Source of the DNA: Pseudomonas khorasanensis
GTDB taxonomy: Bacteria > Pseudomonadota > Gammaproteobacteria > Pseudomonadales > Pseudomonadaceae
Length of the DNA stretch: 64,000 bases
NCBI RefSeq assembly: GCF_014268505.2
Contig: NZ_JABWQP020000011.1
Coordinates: 1-64,000, forward strand
Reading direction: 5' to 3'
Made by a program: the position numbers and the translations under genes. Every line of letters begins with the position of its first letter. Position 1 is the first letter of the stretch. Under the pieces are notes generated by a model. That model saw nothing but the letters and a program-made list of their open reading frames with translations. It was not told the DNA's origin and ran no database searches. Below, piece after piece: positions 59,613-64,000 of the stretch.

Positions 59613-62222
59613 TTAGGCTTGAACGACCGGGATGTTGGCGTTCGCAGCAGCTTCACGGAACTCGGCGATCTGGTCGAAGGACAGGTAGCGGTAGATATCG
59701 GCCGCCATACTGTCGATCTTGCCAGCGTATTCCATGTACTCCTCGACGGTCGGCAGGCGACCCAGGATCGAAGCAACGGACGCCAGCTCGGCCGAGGCCA
59801 GGTAGACGTTCGCGCCGTCGCCCAGACGGTTCGGGAAGTTACGGGTCGAAGTCGACACCACGGTGCTGTTCGGCTCGACGCGTGCCTGGTTACCCATGCA
59901 CAGCGAGCAGCCTGGCATTTCCATGCGTGCGCCGGCCTTGCCGTAGATGCCGTAGTAGCCTTCTTCGGTCAGTTGGTGAGCGTCCATCTTGGTCGGCGGC
60001 GACAGCCACAGACGGGTTGGCAACTGACCCTTGACCTGATCCAGCAGTTTACCGGCAGCGCGGAAGTGACCGATGTTGGTCATGCACGAACCGATGAACA
60101 CTTCGTCGATCTTCTCGCCAGCGACGCTGGACAGCAGACGGGCGTCGTCCGGATCGTTTGGTGCGCAGAGCACTGGCTCGTTGATGTCGGCCAGATCGAT
60201 TTCGATGACTTCGGCGTATTCCGCGTCGGCATCGGCTTCCATCAGTTCCGGGTTGGCAACCCAGGCTTCCATCGCTTGAGCACGACGTTCCAGGGTACGT
60301 GCATCGCCGTAGCCTTCGCCGATCATCCAGCGCAGCAGAGTGATGTTGGAGTTCAGGTACTCGGTGATCGACTCTTTCGACAGCTTGATGGTGCAACCGG
60401 CAGCCGAACGTTCGGCCGAGGCGTCGGACAGCTCGAACGCCTGCTCCAGGGTCAGGCCTTCCAGACCTTCGATTTCCAGAATGCGGCCGGAGAAGGCGTT
60501 TTTCTTGCCTTTCTTCTCGACGGTCAGCAGACCGTTCTGGATGGCGAAGTAAGGAATCGCATGAACCAGGTCACGCAGGGTGATGCCAGGTTTCATTTTG
60601 CCTTTGAAGCGCACCAGAATCGATTCTGGCATGTCCAGTGGCATGACGCCGGTAGCTGCGGCAAACGCGACCAGACCGGAACCGGCCGGGAACGAGATGC
60701 CCATCGGGAAGCGGGTGTGCGAGTCGCCACCGGTGCCCACGGTGTCCGGCAGCAGCATGCGGTTCAGCCACGAGTGGATGATGCCGTCGCCCGGACGCAG
60801 GGAAACGCCGCCGCGGGTCATGATGAAGTCAGGCAGGGTGTGGTGGGTGGTGACGTCGATCGGCTTCGGATACGCCGCGGTGTGGCAGAACGACTGCATC
60901 ACCAGATCAGCGGAGAAGCCCAGGCACGCGAGGTCCTTCAGTTCGTCACGGGTCATCGGACCGGTGGTGTCCTGAGAACCTACGGTGGTCATCTTCGGTT
61001 CGCAGTAGGTGCCAGGACGAACGCCCTGGCCTTCTGCCAGACCGCAGGCTTTGCCGACCATTTTCTGCGCCAGGGTGAAACCCTTGGTGCTTTCAGCTGG
61101 AGCTTCAGGCTTCTTGAACAGGTCGAATGCCGGCAGACCCAGTTCGGCGCGAGCCTTCTCGGTCAGGCCGCGGCCGATGATCAGCGGAATACGACCGCCG
61201 GCCCGGACTTCGTCCAACAGCACAGGGGTCTTCATTTCGAAGGTGGTGATGACTTCGTCGGTACCGTGCTTGCAGACCTTGCCAGCGTGCGGATACAGGT
61301 CGATCACGTCACCCATGTTCATGTTCGTTACGTCGAACTCGATTGGCAGTGCGCCGGCATCTTCCATGGTGTTGTAGAAGATCGGTGCGATTTTGCTGCC
61401 GAAGCAGAAACCGCCAGCGCGTTTGTTCGGCACGTAAGGGATGTCGTCGCCGAAGAACCACAGGACCGAGTTGGTCGCCGATTTACGCGAGGAACCGGTA
61501 CCGACCACGTCACCGACGTAGGCGATCGGGAAGCCCTGGCCGCGCATTTCTTCGATCTGCTTCATCGGGCCGGTCTTGCCTTGCTCGTCCGGAACGATGC
61601 CGTCACGGGCCATTTTCAGCATGGCCAGGGCGTGCAGCGGGATGTCCGGGCGGGACCAGGCGTCCGGAGCAGGGGACAGGTCGTCGGTGTTGGTTTCGCC
61701 GGTGACCTTGAAAACGCGCAGGCTGATCTTGTCGGCCAGAACAGGGCGCTTCTTGAACCACTCGCCGTCAGCCCAGGATTGCAGCACGGCTTTGGCGTGA
61801 ACGTTGCCGTTCTTGGCTTTTTCAGCGACGTCGTGGAAGGCGTCGAACATCAGCAGGGTGTGCTTGAGTTCTTCGGCGGCGACTGGCGCCAGTTCGGCGT
61901 CGTCCAGCAGCTCAACCAGAGTGACGATGTTGTAGCCGCCCTGCATGGTGCCGAGCAGTTCGACAGCGCGCTTCTTGTCCAGCAGAGGGGAGTTGACTTC
62001 GCCCTTGGCCAGGGCAGACAGGAAACCGGCCTTGACGTAAGCGGCTTCGTCAACGCCTGGTGGTACGCGATTGGTGATCAGGTCAACGAGGAAAGCTTCT
62101 TCGCCAGCCGGAGGGTTCTTCAGCAGCTCGACCAGGCCTGCTGTTTGTTCGGCGTTAAGCGGCTGGGGAACGATACCCAGGGCTGCACGCTCTTCGATAT
62201 GTTTGCGGTAGGCTTCAAGCAC
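59613..62222 (-). CDS. acnB: Aconitate hydratase B
   Basis: An 869-residue TCA-cycle enzyme, bifunctional with 2-methylisocitrate in many bacteria. The B-type domain order 5-4-1-2-3 starts with a HEAT-like N-terminal region (LEAYRKHIEERAALGIVP). Cluster ligands lie in FIGSCMTNIGH and PGCSLCMGNQ; other signatures are GTGGDSHTRFP and SSRKSATNSVLWF. A GTG at 62220-62222 is the family start, with GAGG 9 bp upstream; the frame extends 16 codons further without support. Confidence 0.97.
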   Translation of the reverse strand: MLEAYRKHIEERAALGIVPQPLNAEQTAGLVELLKNPPAGEEAFLVDLITNRVPPGVDEAAYVKAGFLSALAKGEVNSPLLDKKRAVELLGTMQGGYNIVTLVELLDDAELAPVAAEELKHTLLMFDAFHDVAEKAKNGNVHAKAVLQSWADGEWFKKRPVLADKISLRVFKVTGETNTDDLSPAPDAWSRPDIPLHALAMLKMARDGIVPDEQGKTGPMKQIEEMRGQGFPIAYVGDVVGTGSSRKSATNSVLWFFGDDIPYVPNKRAGGFCFGSKIAPIFYNTMEDAGALPIEFDVTNMNMGDVIDLYPHAGKVCKHGTDEVITTFEMKTPVLLDEVRAGGRIPLIIGRGLTEKARAELGLPAFDLFKKPEAPAESTKGFTLAQKMVGKACGLAEGQGVRPGTYCEPKMTTVGSQDTTGPMTRDELKDLACLGFSADLVMQSFCHTAAYPKPIDVTTHHTLPDFIMTRGGVSLRPGDGIIHSWLNRMLLPDTVGTGGDSHTRFPMGISFPAGSGLVAFAAATGVMPLDMPESILVRFKGKMKPGITLRDLVHAIPYFAIQNGLLTVEKKGKKNAFSGRILEIEGLEGLTLEQAFELSDASAERSAAGCTIKLSKESITEYLNSNITLLRWMIGEGYGDARTLERRAQAMEAWVANPELMEADADAEYAEVIEIDLADINEPVLCAPNDPDDARLLSSVAGEKIDEVFIGSCMTNIGHFRAAGKLLDQVKGQLPTRLWLSPPTKMDAHQLTEEGYYGIYGKAGARMEMPGCSLCMGNQARVEPNSTVVSTSTRNFPNRLGDGANVYLASAELASVASILGRLPTVEEYMEYAGKIDSMAADIYRYLSFDQIAEFREAAANANIPVVQA

Positions 62223-62688
62223 AGTTATTACCCTCATCAGTGGTCCCAAATGGGTGTCCGGGACGCTCATCCCGAAATGGCCGTACTCATGCGCTGCGTG
62301 GCGTTGTGGGCCACTTAGCCAGAATTATCGACCATTCCTTACAGAAGCTGCTTTCAAAGTTTTACGCCTGCAGAACGGGGAGCTGATGAGGGTTGGCGTT
62401 GGGCTTTTCCCCGCTGGAAAAACCCTTCGCCAACACCGCTCTGAAGGAACGACTGTGCTCGTGACGCTTTGAAAACAGCTTCAAACGGACATTGGCGCCT
62501 TAAAAGGCTGGCTGATTCTACGGCAAAAAGATTTTAAAGGTAAGTCGGACTCTATTGGACTTTCGTGGCAGTGCGCGGGGTTGGAACAAACGCAGGACGC
62601 CGTTGAGCCCCTGATGTTTGAGGGGTGATCAATGCTCGGCAAAGGGCTAACATGCCGACCTGTTCCGCGTTCAGTGTTTTTGCCATTT
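62223..62688. other. Divergent intergenic region acnB / DUF1289 gene
   Basis: No gene found in 466 bp. GCGCCTTAAAAGGC near 62491-62504 is a short palindrome. No known regulator site was recognised. Confidence 0.5.
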
Positions 62689-63159
62689 ATGCCCAATCAG
62701 ACCATCAAGACGCCTTGTGTCGGCCTCTGCTCCACCGTTTACGGGGATCTCGTGTGCCGTGGCTGCAAGCGTTTCCACCACGAAGTGATCCATTGGAACG
62801 GGTACAACGAGGAGGAAAAACGCGCGGTCTGGCTGCGTCTGGAGCAATTGTTGTCGCAGGTGATGGCGAGCAAGGTCGAAATTTTCGATCCGGCGCGTCT
62901 GCGCGAACAGCTGGAGCAGCGCAAGATCCGCTTCGTGCCGCATCAGTCTGAATACTGCTGGGCGTATCAGTTGATAGCGCGGGGCGCGCGGGTGATCGTT
63001 AATCTGGAAGCCTACGGAATGGTACTCCTGCCGGAGTTTCGCGACTGGAACCTGCCGGAACTGCGCGATGCGATCGATCGGGAATTTTTCCTGCTGTCGG
63101 AAGCGCACTATCAACGCTACATCGCACCCGGATTCCTCAAAGATTCCTTTGGCGCCTGA
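62689..63159 (+). CDS. DUF1289-domain protein
   Basis: A 156-residue protein starting with a four-cysteine DUF1289 module (TPCVGLCST...LVCRGCKRF), probably a metal site, followed by a helical region and the LIARGARVIVNLEAYGMVLLPEFRDW C-terminal part conserved in pseudomonads. Role unknown. The ATG at 62689 begins the family N-terminus (MPNQTIKTPCVG); no Shine-Dalgarno stands before it. Confidence 0.85.
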   Translation: MPNQTIKTPCVGLCSTVYGDLVCRGCKRFHHEVIHWNGYNEEEKRAVWLRLEQLLSQVMASKVEIFDPARLREQLEQRKIRFVPHQSEYCWAYQLIARGARVIVNLEAYGMVLLPEFRDWNLPELRDAIDREFFLLSEAHYQRYIAPGFLKDSFGA

Positions 63160-63168
63160 ACATCAAAA

Positions 63169-63240
63169 GCTTCGCGAGCAGGCTCGCTCCCACAGGGAAA
63201 TGCAGGTCAAATCTGGGAGCGAGCCTGCTCGCGAAGGCGC
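63169..63240. repeat. REP pair
   Basis: TTCGCGAGCAGGCTCGCTCC (63171-63190) and inverted GGGAGCGAGCCTGCTCGCGA (63215-63234), between convergent genes. Confidence 0.88.
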
Positions 63241-63260
63241 CAGTCCAGGCATAGCAATCC

Positions 63261-64000
63261 TCAGTGTTTCACCGTCAATTCCACCAGATGATCTTCGACC
63301 TCCTGTGGCTTGAGCACCAGTACGTCGCTTTCAAGCGAATCCAGCACGGCTTCCGCCGTATTGCCGATCAACGCGCCTGACAATCCACTCCGTGCCACAG
63401 TACCAATCACGGTCACTGCCGCCTGCAGCTTGTTCGCCATGAACGGAATCAGCACATCCGCCGGGCCCTCCACGATGTGCAGGTGCTCGTCATCAACATC
63501 GAACTCAGCCTGAAACGCCCGACACTGTTCGCGGTATTTCGCTTCTATCGTCGATTTGAGCTGAAACGTCGGGTCTGCCGCCGAGAGCATTGGCGAAGGG
63601 TGCGCGCTGATCACGTGTAAATGCGCTTTCGCCAGGCTCGCGATGTCGTAGCCATGATCGATGATGGTGGCGTGCAGGTGCCGGTGCTCGCCGTCAGCAT
63701 TGCCTACATCGACCGCCGCAAGAATCACCTTGTCCTTCCACGAGCCGGCTGTTTTCACCAACAGCACCGGGGAAGGGCAGTGCCGAAGCAGTTTCCAGTC
63801 CGCCGGGGTCAGCAGGGCTTTTTTCAAAGGGCTGTCGGGGAAATGCTGTTTGATAACCAGCCCGCAGCCCTCGGCCTGCTGCACATCAATGATGGTTTCG
63901 TGCAGGTTCTCGTTCCACGCCTGTTCAGTGGTCACGCTATAGCCCTCCGCCAGCAACGCGGCCTTGAGCACGCTCAGCAGCCCGGCATGGTCGTGCGTTT
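63261..64000 (-). CDS. Universal stress protein, tandem Usp type (5' end cut by window)
   Basis: The visible 246 codons cover part of the first Usp domain (HDHAGLLSVLKAALLAEGYSV, LKKALLTPADWKLLRHCPSPVLLVK) and a whole second one (DKVILAAVDVGNADGEH, VTVIGTVARSGLSGALIGNTAEAVLDSLESDVLVLKP). The reading frame stays open to base 64000, so the first 40 or so residues and the start lie outside. The GxxxS/G nucleotide-binding pattern in the second domain (IGTVARSGLSGALIGNTAE) is conserved. Role in stress survival is expected from the family. Confidence 0.9.
   Translation of the reverse strand, partial: THDHAGLLSVLKAALLAEGYSVTTEQAWNENLHETIIDVQQAEGCGLVIKQHFPDSPLKKALLTPADWKLLRHCPSPVLLVKTAGSWKDKVILAAVDVGNADGEHRHLHATIIDHGYDIASLAKAHLHVISAHPSPMLSAADPTFQLKSTIEAKYREQCRAFQAEFDVDDEHLHIVEGPADVLIPFMANKLQAAVTVIGTVARSGLSGALIGNTAEAVLDSLESDVLVLKPQEVEDHLVELTVKH

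Noticed and set aside
59583..62318. A 911-codon open frame antisense to acnB
   Set aside because: High-GC third-position bias opens the opposite strand; the translation has no recognisable domain and mirrors a well-conserved gene.
62254..62472. Short plus-strand frame overlapping the acnB start
   Set aside because: Covers the acnB ribosome binding site region, no Shine-Dalgarno, no known family.
1..64000. CRISPR arrays, prophage or integrative-element modules
   Set aside because: No regularly spaced direct repeats, integrase, capsid or relaxase sequences were found; the repeats present are paired inverted REPs.

Overview
The window looks like chromosome of a Pseudomonas fluorescens-group bacterium. 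The evidence is high GC with a strong GC3 bias, many short inverted repeats of the TCGCGAGCAGGCTCGC class typical of that group, and pseudomonad families such as DUF2388, PE-LIG-POL LigD, quinone-linked malate dehydrogenase, PreA/PreT and AcnB. No rRNA, tRNA, CRISPR array, prophage or plasmid functions were seen.

Layout. 0-15.6 kb is mostly housekeeping and stress: a REP-associated transposase (RAYT), ligD, a DUF2388 protein, periplasmic sodC, a chemoreceptor with a probable FliA promoter, mqo, two SnoaL/NTF2-like proteins, a 27-residue membrane peptide, an OBAP-like lipoprotein, a CAP-domain protein, an alpha/beta hydrolase, a Tat-exported aldo/keto reductase, and a LysR-cupin divergent pair sharing a clear T-N11-A operator. 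15.7-21.1 kb is a chaperone-usher fimbria locus: adhesin, pilin, chaperone, usher. The adhesin and pilin promoters share the same box layout. 21.1-27 kb holds a periplasmic molybdo-flavo aldehyde oxidoreductase (paoABC) and an L-lactate permease, followed by small lipoproteins.

29-51 kb is the main catabolic block. It starts with a RutR-like TetR regulator and a complete reductive pyrimidine pathway: PreTA dihydropyrimidine dehydrogenase, dihydropyrimidinase, ureidopropionase-type hydrolase and an NCS1 transporter. Next come an 8-oxoguanine-deaminase-like amidohydrolase with an NCS2 permease, then a COG0523 GTPase. These are followed by a UbiX/UbiD pair with two paralogous ACMSD-like amidohydrolases, one of which has lost its HxH metal ligands, then a LysR gene divergent from an IorAB-type molybdenum hydroxylase, and a second LysR. 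The last set, 41.9-50.9 kb, is the best candidate for an undescribed pathway: possibly hydroxylation, decarboxylation and hydrolysis of an N-heteroaromatic acid.

51-64 kb holds a triple-PAS LuxR-type regulator, a DUF1652 protein, a small lipoprotein, an SDR plus phosphotransferase pair, a 2-hydroxyacid dehydrogenase, a tautomerase, a pair of very small membrane proteins, a HAAAP serine/threonine permease, acnB, a DUF1289 protein and the C-terminal part of a universal stress protein cut by the window edge.

Start codons were often moved downstream of the longest frame on the basis of Shine-Dalgarno sequence, signal peptide position or promoter overlap. All functional calls rest on reading the protein sequences; no database search was possible.
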